Assembly: GCA_963748485.1 (NCBI GenBank)
Contig: CAVVJF010000018.1
Location: 53,977-117,976 of the forward strand
Origin: DASRWT01 sp963748485
Lineage (GTDB): Bacteria > Methylomirabilota > Methylomirabilia > Rokubacteriales > CSP1-6
Reading direction: 5' to 3'
DNA length: 64,000 nt
In this document: positions 17,501 through 23,907 of the stretch, in pieces
Layout of the letters: each line of letters starts with the position of its first letter
How positions within the stretch are numbered: the stretch's first letter is position 1
Notes under the pieces: model-generated
Seen by the model: only the letters and a program-made list of their open reading frames with translations
Told to the model about the DNA's origin: nothing
Database searches by the model: none
Program-made: the position numbers and the translations under genes

Positions 17501-17664
17501 TCCCCCACCAGACCACCGGCGACCAATTCTTCGACGACGACCAATTCGAGTCCTATCGGGCGCTCGGTGAGGCGGTGGCGTACTCGGCCTTGAAGGACGT
17601 CGCCCCGGGCGCGTGGGACACCGCCGCGCCGGGCTGGCAGGGGTACTGGGGCGACCGGCCCTGA
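14506..17664 (+). CDS. Multi-pass membrane patatin-like phospholipase
   Basis: A 1,052-residue protein. Residues 20-190 contain about four membrane segments. The patatin domain begins at PLGLALSGGGIRSATFNLG (oxyanion motif about 239-244), with the nucleophile in STVSGGGYIG (about Ser271). The second catalytic residue appears only at about Asp876 (LSDGGHTGDN). Between them lie roughly seven further hydrophobic segments (for example HLLIFALFLVGVTGLYWGVV and SLIIIWIPYLAYWV), so the catalytic domain is split by a membrane insert. The likely activity is acyl-ester hydrolysis of membrane lipids. The ATG at 14506 is preferred; another in-frame ATG at 14482 would overlap the divergent msrB start. Confidence 0.85.
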   Translation: MAAPTPAEQPLPIRERSGWRFALLVPLVAVSAAGLVWLVPRVWELEQRLHAAGARRTFALALAFRVPEAEAIIRDWRQRGVMPLVMSALYYDWILLATYTVYLVSNGLLLTWLLRYERRSFAPVLLCYPLCAALFDAAENLCVRGMLASAGPPAATLVVLAGVAGVAKYILLAESLLAVVWALFLLPRRTRSVEARLEEFGTVYDTERQYLAGRRALADPARPAPPPETLRPLGLALSGGGIRSATFNLGVLQSLVRLGILPRIDYLSTVSGGGYIGSCLSSLLSRPSGRHRRAPRTPREAYEFTRGEKPYFGTTPPDFPFNPDSAEQTGLHQFNGRDQVRHLRTHGDFIITRRWIFSREVLRAIGNLLGGLFYHLLIFALFLVGVTGLYWGVVMMMTGPALAGVAELTPLGYIRVLLDWPFTGELGHRPLIWSVAISAGITFVSFFVTGLIPYVLSERLFYIEGQSVEESREYFSLWAIFLVSLATATGVSWYYIAWTGPRPSYLILPLGVYVGGQAVALLLHPFVSISKRFLRNDRSRFAAAKGIFNYLTVVSLIIIWIPYLAYWVHDGELGGKTVGGWLTSIVGARLLLMIRGASAALPTGSFLERLMRLSTGLRNALLSVCVLVIILGGMVLVSAGLIALQPGGGVPLWALPVAIGLSALAFFGAFGVALDFNSLSLHYFYRDRLVETYLQTFVPRADERRVGFQVPMRDDAEMPLTHVHGVAHEAVSTGLPCVTPSPLHLVVTALNLTSSRDMARRDRKSDYFVFSRLHCGSETTGYMDTGRYRSGETKLARAITISGAAASAAMGRRTFLAQSFAMTLLNVRLGQWLENPRYRGGRYALRTEGGVFWPLYLLREILGATNANHRLVNLSDGGHTGDNLGICPLLKRRCAIIIACDAEADPPHAFGSLTEALRQIYIDENIEVDLILTDLKLDTGGHTKSHHALGIIRYPRVLDPETRREIRPAETGYLLVLKSSVMGNEAAPILNYRHEHADFPHQTTGDQFFDDDQFESYRALGEAVAYSALKDVAPGAWDTAAPGWQGYWGDRP

Positions 17665-17667
17665 TGG

Positions 17668-17673
17668 TAAGAT
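17668..17673 (+). promoter_or_regulatory. Putative -10 box for ispG
   Basis: TAAGAT lies 8 nt before the ispG ATG, in the gap after the patatin stop, and no Shine-Dalgarno sequence is seen. The spacing matches that of the other candidate leaderless genes in this window. Pattern-based inference only. Confidence 0.35.
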
Positions 17674-17681
17674 AAGCGTCC

Positions 17682-18887
17682 ATGAGCGCGACGAAGCGGC
17701 GGAAGACGGTGACGGTGGACGTGGGCGGGGTGCGCGTGGGTAGCGACCGGCCCATCGTCGTACAGTCCATGACCAATACCGACACCGCCGACGTGGCGGG
17801 CACGGTGGCCCAGGTGCGCGCGCTGCACGAAGCGGGCAGTGAGCTGGTCCGAGTGACGGTGAACAACGACGCGGCCGCCCGCGCGGTGCCCGAGATCGTC
17901 CGCCAGGTGAGCGTGCCCGTCATCGGCGACTTCCATTACAACGGCCACGTCCTCCTCACCAAGTATCCCGAGTGCGCGCGCGCCCTCGCCAAGTACCGAA
18001 TCAATCCGGGCAATGTCGGAGGGAAGCATCACGACGAAAACTTCCGCGCCATCGTCCAGGTGGCGATCGACAACGGCAAGCCCGTGCGCATCGGCGTCAA
18101 CTGGGGCAGCCTCGACCAGAACCTCCTCACCGAGATGATGGACGCCAACGCCAAGAGCCGCGATCCCCTCGACGCGCGCGAGGTCACCATGAACGCGATC
18201 GTGGAGAGCGCCATCCAGTCGGCGGAGCTGGCCGAGCAGACCGGGCTGCCCCACGACCACATCATCCTCTCCGCGAAGGTCTCGGGCGTGCAGGACCTCG
18301 TGGACGTCTACCGCAAGCTCGCCCCGCGCTCCGACTACCCCCTGCATCTCGGACTCACCGAAGCGGGTATGGGCAACAAGGGCATCGTCGCGAGCAGCGC
18401 GGGGCTCTCCATCCTTCTCCAGGAGGGCATCGGCGACACGATCCGCGTGTCACTGACGCCGAAGCCGGGCGGGGATCGCACCGAGGAGGTGCAGGTCGCT
18501 CAGCAAATCTTACAGTCCATGGGGCTGCGGAGCTTCCTCCCCCAGGTGACGGCTTGCCCGGGCTGCGGCCGCACCACCTCGACCTTCTTCCAGGAGATGG
18601 CGGAGGAGATCCAGACCTACCTGCGCGCGCAGATGCCCGTGTGGAAGTCGCGCTACGCGGGGGTGGAAGAGCTCAAGGTCGCGGTGATGGGCTGCGTGGT
18701 GAACGGGCCCGGCGAGTCCAAGCACGCCGACATCGGCATCTCGCTGCCCGGCACCTTCGAGGAGCCGAAGGCGCCCGTGTTCGTGGACGGGGCGCTCAAG
18801 CTCACCCTCAAGGGCGACACCATCGTCGCCGAGTTTCTGAAGATCCTCGACGACTACGTCGAGAAGCGCTACCGCGCCCTCGTCTAG
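17682..18887 (+). CDS. ispG: 4-hydroxy-3-methylbut-2-en-1-yl diphosphate synthase
   Basis: A 401-residue IspG/GcpE of the short bacterial type, an MEP-pathway enzyme that reduces methylerythritol cyclodiphosphate to HMBPP. The TIM-barrel start has PIVVQSMTNTDTADV. The [4Fe-4S] cysteines are two in ACPGCGRTT and one in VMGCVVNGPGE. LRVSLTPKPG-like and NPGNVGG elements are present. It is a core isoprenoid gene, so the chromosome uses the MEP route. It appears to be transcribed alone. Confidence 0.97.
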   Translation: MSATKRRKTVTVDVGGVRVGSDRPIVVQSMTNTDTADVAGTVAQVRALHEAGSELVRVTVNNDAAARAVPEIVRQVSVPVIGDFHYNGHVLLTKYPECARALAKYRINPGNVGGKHHDENFRAIVQVAIDNGKPVRIGVNWGSLDQNLLTEMMDANAKSRDPLDAREVTMNAIVESAIQSAELAEQTGLPHDHIILSAKVSGVQDLVDVYRKLAPRSDYPLHLGLTEAGMGNKGIVASSAGLSILLQEGIGDTIRVSLTPKPGGDRTEEVQVAQQILQSMGLRSFLPQVTACPGCGRTTSTFFQEMAEEIQTYLRAQMPVWKSRYAGVEELKVAVMGCVVNGPGESKHADIGISLPGTFEEPKAPVFVDGALKLTLKGDTIVAEFLKILDDYVEKRYRALV

Positions 18888-18892
18888 TTACC

Positions 18893-19372
18893 CTACAGCC
18901 AGCGGCGAACGCGGCGCTTGTAAGAGAGGTACCTCTCGCCAAACTTGCGCTCCAGGTACGCCTCCTCGGGCACGATCGCGAACCGGTGTAGCGCCCAGAC
19001 GCACAGGGGCACGAGCAGCAGGATCCACACGTTGCCGAGGATGATGGCGAAACCGATGCAGGCCAGCACCATTTGCAGGTACATCGGGTTCCGCGTGAGC
19101 CCGAACGGCCCCGAGTCCAGGATCTCCGTCGTCGGCTTCCACGGATTCTCGCTCTGCCCGCTGCGACGAACGAGAACGACGGCGTAGAGGCCCAGCCCGA
19201 GAATCGCCCCGACGACGATGGCCCCCCCGATCCAGTAGCGCGCGTGCGCGGGCAGCCCGAAAGGGAATCCGAGTGGCCACAGCCGGTCGAGGCCAACCCC
19301 GATCAGAATCGTGAGTAGCGGCACCGCGGGCGGAAACACGCGGACCGCGGCGGCATCTCGTGAGTGTTCCAT
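18893..19372 (-). CDS. Isoprenylcysteine carboxylmethyltransferase-family membrane protein
   Basis: About 159 residues with four predicted membrane helices and the ICMT/PEMT-type C-terminal motif GPFGLTRNPMYLQMVL followed by RFAIVPEEAYLERKFGERYL. Such proteins bind SAM within the membrane. I use the ATG at 19372; the open frame extends upstream only into the SnoaL-like gene. It starts 14 bp downstream of that gene's stop. The methyl acceptor is unknown. Confidence 0.85.
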   Translation of the reverse strand: MEHSRDAAAVRVFPPAVPLLTILIGVGLDRLWPLGFPFGLPAHARYWIGGAIVVGAILGLGLYAVVLVRRSGQSENPWKPTTEILDSGPFGLTRNPMYLQMVLACIGFAIILGNVWILLLVPLCVWALHRFAIVPEEAYLERKFGERYLSYKRRVRRWL

Positions 19373-19386
19373 GGGCCCGCCCGAGC

Positions 19387-19764
19387 CTAGCCCGCGGAGG
19401 CGGCAGGCACCTCCATCAGATACGACGTCAGGTGGCGGATCTTCCCGCCCCGCATCACGAACACGTCGCAGAACACCGCGTGCAGCACACCGCCGTCCCG
19501 CCTGGCCGCGCGCACGCTGCCCTCCGCCACGACGACGTCGCCTTCCTCGGTCATGCGGGTGACGCGGATCGTGGGGCTGCCCACAAACGCGTCGTTCTCG
19601 ATCTGCTTGTCGAAGGCGGCCTTTCCCGTCGCGTGAAACATACCGGGGATCACCCACTCCACGTCCTCGGTCAGGCAGGACAGGATCGCGGCGTGGTCGG
19701 TTCGGGTGAAGGCCTCCATGTATCGCTGCACGGTGCGCTTGTTGGCACTCATGTCGTCGGCCAT
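19387..19764 (-). CDS. SnoaL-like / nuclear transport factor 2-fold protein
   Basis: A 125-residue cone-shaped alpha+beta fold protein: TVQRYMEAFTRTDHAAILSCL, TEDVEWVIPGMFHATGKAAF, then the beta strands VVVAEGSVRAARRDG and VFCDVFVMRGGKIRHLTSY. Proteins of this type are isomerases, hydrolases or stress-related proteins with no common reaction. The ATG at 19764 lies 6 nt from a minus-strand TACTAT; an alternative ATG sits four codons downstream. Confidence 0.8.
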   Translation of the reverse strand: MADDMSANKRTVQRYMEAFTRTDHAAILSCLTEDVEWVIPGMFHATGKAAFDKQIENDAFVGSPTIRVTRMTEEGDVVVAEGSVRAARRDGGVLHAVFCDVFVMRGGKIRHLTSYLMEVPAASAG

Positions 19765-19770
19765 GGCGCT

Positions 19771-19777
19771 ATAGTAT
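19771..19777. promoter_or_regulatory. Putative overlapping bidirectional -10 boxes between SnoaL-like and creatininase genes
   Basis: TAGTAT on plus (19772-19777) ends 6 nt before the creatininase GTG, and TACTAT on minus (19776-19771) ends 6 nt before the SnoaL-like ATG. The boxes overlap by five bases in a 19-bp intergenic gap, with no ribosome-binding sites. Confidence 0.45.
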
Positions 19778-19783
19778 CGCCCC

Positions 19784-20611
19784 GTGGCCACCGCCCGCCC
19801 GTCCCGCGCGCGCGTCCGACCGGTTTGCCTCGCGGAGTGCACGTGGCCGGAGGCACGCACCCTCGCCCGGGATCGCCGCGCCGTCGTGCTGCTCCCGCTG
19901 GGCGCGATCGAGCAGCACGGCCCCCACCTGCCGCTGCTCGTGGACTGGCTGGGCGCGGAGGAGCTCGCGCGGCGCCTCGCGCCGCACCTGATCCGCGCGG
20001 GCTGGCACCCGGTGCTGGCGCCGACCCTCCCCTACGGGGCGAGCCCGCTCGCCGAGCGCTGGCCGGGCACGGTGTCGCTCTCGCGCGGGGCGCTCGCGCG
20101 GGTGATCGTCGAGATCGTGCGCGCCTTGGCCCGTCATGGCTTTCGGAGATTTATCCTCACCAACTACCAGGCCGATCCCGAGCACCTGCGCGCCATCGCC
20201 GCCGCCCGCCGCACGCTCGCCCGCCGGCGCCTGCGCGTGCTGGTCGCGGGCTTCTCGCCGGATCCGCGCGAGCAGGCCCTCATGCTGGCGCCCGCGGTCC
20301 GGCGCCTCATGCGGAGCCCGCGGCCCGATCGCGAATGGCACTCGGGCGAGCTGGAGACGGCGCTGGTGCTCGCCGCGCGCCCGGAGCTGGTGCGGCGTGC
20401 CATCGCGCGGCGATTGCCGCCGCGCTGGGTGGACTTCCGCGCCGCCCTCGCGCGCGGGGCGCGCCGCTTCGAGCAGATGGACCCCGGCGGACGGGGCTAC
20501 TTCGGCTCGCCCGCGGCGGCGCGCGCGGAAACCGCGCGCCTGGCGATGGCGCTGCGGGCGCGGCTCATGGCGAAGGCAATCACGGAGGCGCTGGGACATG
20601 CCGGGCGTTAG
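19784..20611 (+). CDS. Creatininase-family metallo-amidohydrolase
   Basis: A 275-residue creatininase-fold protein. Metal ligands are visible in LPLGAIEQHGPHLPL (Glu and His), in VDWLGAEE (Asp) and in WHSGELETALV (His and Glu), the position of the family's HAGExET motif. The family includes creatinine amidohydrolase, the FAPy deformylase ArfB and MftE. No mycofactocin genes are nearby, so MftE function is not supported. GTG start; its last 14 bases overlap the SDR gene. Confidence 0.85.
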   Translation: MATARPSRARVRPVCLAECTWPEARTLARDRRAVVLLPLGAIEQHGPHLPLLVDWLGAEELARRLAPHLIRAGWHPVLAPTLPYGASPLAERWPGTVSLSRGALARVIVEIVRALARHGFRRFILTNYQADPEHLRAIAAARRTLARRRLRVLVAGFSPDPREQALMLAPAVRRLMRSPRPDREWHSGELETALVLAARPELVRRAIARRLPPRWVDFRAALARGARRFEQMDPGGRGYFGSPAAARAETARLAMALRARLMAKAITEALGHAGR

Positions 20612-21362
20612 GGATCGGGTGGCGGTGGTGACGGGCGGGGCCAACGGACTCGGCCGCGAGATCGCGCTGGTGCTGGCCCGCGCGGGGGCGAAGGTGGCGG
20701 TGGGCGATCTGGAAGCCGACGGGGTCGAGCGCACCGCCGCCGCGATCACCACGGCGGGCGGGGACGGTATTGCGGTGGCCGGCGACCTCACCGAAGAAGG
20801 CCCGGCGGCGCGGCTCATCGAGGCCGCCGTCGCGCGCTGGGGGAAGCTCGACATCCTGGTCAACAACGTGGGCGGCAGCAAGAACTCCAAGATCTGGGAG
20901 ATGCCGGTCGCGGACTGGGACTTCGTCCTGCGCCTGAACCTCCGCAGCACCTTCCTCTGCACGCGCGCGGCGGCCCCCCACATGATGCGCCAGCGCTACG
21001 GGCGTATCGTCTGCATGTCCTCGGGCGCGCGCGAGGGCACGCCGTGGACGGCCTACTATCAGGGTGGGGCCGCCTATTCCGCCGCCAAGGCCGGCGTGCA
21101 CGGCTTTGTCCGTGACGTCGCGCTCGAGCTGGCCGAGCACGGCGTCAACGTCAACGCGGTGGCGCCGGGCCCCATCGACACCGAGCGCGCGGGGCCGGGC
21201 CTGCGCCGCCTGGACGCGACGGTGGAGTTCAGCCCCTCGCGCATGACGCCGCTGCACCGCATCGGCGAGCCCATCGAGGTGGCCCACGCCGTGCTGTTCC
21301 TCGCCTCCGAGGAGGCCAGCTACATCACCGGCCACACCCTCGCCGTCGCGGGCGGGCGCTGA
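20598..21362 (+). CDS. SDR family NAD(P)-dependent oxidoreductase
   Basis: A 254-residue classical short-chain dehydrogenase. The cofactor motif is TGGANGLG (residues 12-19), with Asp in VGDLEADG suggesting NAD preference. NNVGG, the catalytic Asn114, Ser141/142 in CMSSGAREG, and Tyr160 with Lys164 in YSAAK are all present. It overlaps the creatininase gene by 14 bases, so the two are probably one transcriptional unit. Substrate unknown. Confidence 0.92.
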   Translation: MPGVRDRVAVVTGGANGLGREIALVLARAGAKVAVGDLEADGVERTAAAITTAGGDGIAVAGDLTEEGPAARLIEAAVARWGKLDILVNNVGGSKNSKIWEMPVADWDFVLRLNLRSTFLCTRAAAPHMMRQRYGRIVCMSSGAREGTPWTAYYQGGAAYSAAKAGVHGFVRDVALELAEHGVNVNAVAPGPIDTERAGPGLRRLDATVEFSPSRMTPLHRIGEPIEVAHAVLFLASEEASYITGHTLAVAGGR

Positions 21363-21447
21363 CGGGTAGGCAGATCCGGTTGCGCAGGATCGACGGCTGG
21401 CGCAAGATGGCGAGCGCGCTCAGCTAGCACTTGGGAGTGGCAGCACG

Positions 21448-22437
21448 ATGATGGTACCCGCTGCGCTCGCTCTCGTTCTTGTCCTCTCCGTGCTCGCGGC
21501 GCCGCTCGCGATCGAGGCGCAGCCGGCAGGGAGGATCCCGCGGCTCTGCGTCCTTACGTTCGATCCAGACAGGCTGGAGTCGAGCAGATTTGCCCCGTTC
21601 ATCCAAGGCCTGCGCGACCTGGGCTATGTGAATGGGCGGACCATCTCGATCGACCACCTCTTCCCCGCGGATGGCCGGAGTGAGCGGTTTCCCGCCCTCG
21701 CCGCCGAATGCCTACGACTCAATCCGGACATCATCGTCGTGACGACCACCCCGGCGGCCCAAGCCGCGAAGAACGCAACCCGGACGATCCCGATTGTCAT
21801 GGTTCCACTCGGCGACCCAGTCAGGACCGGGCTCGTCGCGAGCCTCGCCCGACCGGGAGGGAATGTCACCGGGCTGACCTTCATGGCTTCAGGACTTTCT
21901 GCCAAGCGGCTCGAGCTGCTGAAGGAGGCCGCGCCCAAAATCTCGCGAGTGCTGGTGATCACGTATCTCATCGACCCCATTGCGCCACCCCAGATCGAGG
22001 AGCTGGAGACTGCGGCCAGCTCCCTGGGAGTGAAGCTGCTGGTACAAGACATCCGCACCGCCGACGACCTTCCGGCGGCGTTCGACGCAGGAGTCAAGTG
22101 GCGCGCCGAAGGACTTCTTACGACGGGCGAGAGCATTCTGGTCGTACACCACAAGCGAGTGGTCGACCTCGCGGCCCAACACAGGTTGCCGGCAATGTAC
22201 CCGTACCGGCGAATCGTCCAGTCCGGTGGCCTGATGGCCTATGACTCGTTGACGCCTGATCTCATCGCGCGCCCCGCCACCTACGTCGATAGGATCTTGA
22301 AGGGCGCCAAGCCGTCCGATCTTCCGGTCGAGCAGCCTACGAAGTTCGAGCTGGGCCTCAACCTGAAGACCGCGAAGGCGCTCGGGCTCACGATCCCCCC
22401 ATCGCTGCTGCAGCGGGCGGACGAGGTGGTTCAGTGA
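21448..22437 (+). CDS. ABC transporter substrate-binding protein (ABC_sub_bind family), orphan
   Basis: A 329-residue periplasmic protein with a signal peptide (MMVPAALALVLVLSVLAAPL, cleavage near the Ala-Gln at about 24). Typical family blocks are FIQGLRDLGYVNGRTISID, RTIPIVMVPLGDPVRTGLV, ARPGGNVTGLTF and TAKALGLTIPPSLLQRADEV. TrpX-type proteins of this family bind aromatic amino acids or other small ligands, but many are uncharacterised. No permease or ATPase lies beside it, so it is an orphan binding protein. GGGAG precedes the ATG. Confidence 0.93.
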   Translation: MMVPAALALVLVLSVLAAPLAIEAQPAGRIPRLCVLTFDPDRLESSRFAPFIQGLRDLGYVNGRTISIDHLFPADGRSERFPALAAECLRLNPDIIVVTTTPAAQAAKNATRTIPIVMVPLGDPVRTGLVASLARPGGNVTGLTFMASGLSAKRLELLKEAAPKISRVLVITYLIDPIAPPQIEELETAASSLGVKLLVQDIRTADDLPAAFDAGVKWRAEGLLTTGESILVVHHKRVVDLAAQHRLPAMYPYRRIVQSGGLMAYDSLTPDLIARPATYVDRILKGAKPSDLPVEQPTKFELGLNLKTAKALGLTIPPSLLQRADEVVQ

Positions 22438-22444
22438 CGCGCGG

Positions 22445-22473
22445 TTGACACGTCCGGGACCCGGCCGCATAGT
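22445..22473 (+). promoter_or_regulatory. Sigma-70-type promoter for the MoxR/VWA genes
   Basis: A perfect TTGACA (22445-22450), a 17-bp spacer and CATAGT (22468-22473, four of six). It lies 31 bp before the MoxR-like ATG, which also has an AAGGAG ribosome site. This is the best consensus promoter I see in the window. Confidence 0.65.
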
Positions 22474-22504
22474 GGCTCCAGCCTCGTCGTCCCAAGGAGC
22501 AGTC

Positions 22505-23899
22505 ATGGCGAAAGCGCAAACGGTCGGAGAGCTGAAGCGCGGCGGCTACACGTCCAAGACGGTCAAGCAGGAGCTGCGCGACAACCTGATCGCGCGCCTC
22601 AAGAGCGGCAAGCCGATGTTCCCGGGCATCATCGGCTACGAGGACACCGTGCTGCCGCAGATCGAGAACGCTCTCCTCTCCGGCCAGGACATCGTCTTCC
22701 TCGGTGAGCGCGGCCAGGCCAAGACGCGCATGGCGCGCCTCCTCGTAGAGCTGCTCGACGCCGAGGTGCCGGCGCTGGCCGGCTGCGAGACCAACGACGA
22801 CCCCTTTGCGCCGATCTCCGCCGCGGGCCGCGCGCTGCTCGCCGACAAGGGCGACGCCGCGCCCATCACCTGGATCCCGCGCGACCGCCGCTACGGCGAG
22901 AAGCTCGCCACGCCCGACATCACCATCGCCGATCTCATCGGCGAGGTGGATCCCATCAAGGTCGCGGAAGGGCGTTACCTTTCCGACGAGCTCACCATCC
23001 ACTACGGGCTCCTCCCCCGCACCAACCGCGGCATCTTCGCCATCAACGAATTGCCGGACCTCGCGGAGCGGATCCAGGTGGGCCTGCTCAACATCATGGA
23101 GGAGCGCGACGTCCAGATCCGCGGCTACAAGGTGCGGCTGGCCCTGGATCTCTTCGTGGTGGCGAGCGCCAACCCCGAGGACTACACCAACCGCGGCCGC
23201 ATCATCACGCCGCTCAAGGACCGCTTCGGCTCCCAGATCCGCACGCACTACCCCCGGAAGCTCGAGGACGAGATCGCCATCATGGACGCGGAGCGAACGG
23301 AGTTCCCCGCCGACGGCTTCGCGCTCCGCGCCCCCGAGTACATGAAGCAGGTCGTCGCCGAGCTGACGCACCTGGCGCGTAAGTCCTCCGAGATCAGCCA
23401 GCGCTCCGGCGTCTCCGTGCGGGTGACCATCTGCAACTACGAGAACCTCCTGTCCAACGCCCTCAAGCGGGCGATCCGCCTGGGTGAGAGCCAGGTCGCG
23501 CCGCGCGTCACCGACCTCACCGCCATCGTCGCCTCCACCAGCGGCAAGATCGAGCTGGAATCCGTGGGCGACGGCGCCGAGGACAAGATCCTCGCGAAGC
23601 TCGCCCAGCGGGCGGTGCTGAACGTGTTCAACCGCTCCTTCACCGGCGGCGATCTGGACGAGGTGGTCTCCGCCTTCCAGGGGGGCCTGCGCTTCGAGGC
23701 TTCCGACGACATGCCGTCGGCGGAGTACGTGCGCCAGATCGGCGAGGTGCGGCCGCTCCACGCCGCCGCCAAGAAGCTCGGCGCGGGCGATCCCGCCGGG
23801 GTCGCCTCCGCGGTGGAGTTCGTGCTGGAGGGCCTCCACCTCTCGCGCAAGCTCAACAAGGACGTCCACGCCGGGCGCTTCCGCTACCGGGGCCAGTAG
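22505..23899 (+). CDS. MoxR/magnesium-chelatase-like AAA+ ATPase
   Basis: A 464-residue AAA+ ATPase. Walker A is GERGQAKT (67-74), with Ala where Gly is usual before the Lys. Walker B and sensor regions follow in GIFAINELPDLAERIQVGLL and DLFVVASANPEDYTNRGRI. The family acts as chaperone-like ATPases with a VWA partner. That partner is encoded eight bases downstream, so this is a MoxR-VWA (RavA-ViaA-like) unit. The ATG at 22505 follows AAGGAG; an open frame upstream lacks such a site. Confidence 0.92.
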   Translation: MAKAQTVGELKRGGYTSKTVKQELRDNLIARLKSGKPMFPGIIGYEDTVLPQIENALLSGQDIVFLGERGQAKTRMARLLVELLDAEVPALAGCETNDDPFAPISAAGRALLADKGDAAPITWIPRDRRYGEKLATPDITIADLIGEVDPIKVAEGRYLSDELTIHYGLLPRTNRGIFAINELPDLAERIQVGLLNIMEERDVQIRGYKVRLALDLFVVASANPEDYTNRGRIITPLKDRFGSQIRTHYPRKLEDEIAIMDAERTEFPADGFALRAPEYMKQVVAELTHLARKSSEISQRSGVSVRVTICNYENLLSNALKRAIRLGESQVAPRVTDLTAIVASTSGKIELESVGDGAEDKILAKLAQRAVLNVFNRSFTGGDLDEVVSAFQGGLRFEASDDMPSAEYVRQIGEVRPLHAAAKKLGAGDPAGVASAVEFVLEGLHLSRKLNKDVHAGRFRYRGQ

Positions 23900-23907
23900 G
23901 CGCCGGC

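Noticed and set aside
19784..20611. Creatininase-family gene as mycofactocin mftE
   Set aside because: No mftA, mftB, mftC or other mycofactocin genes nearby; the adjacent SDR alone is not enough.
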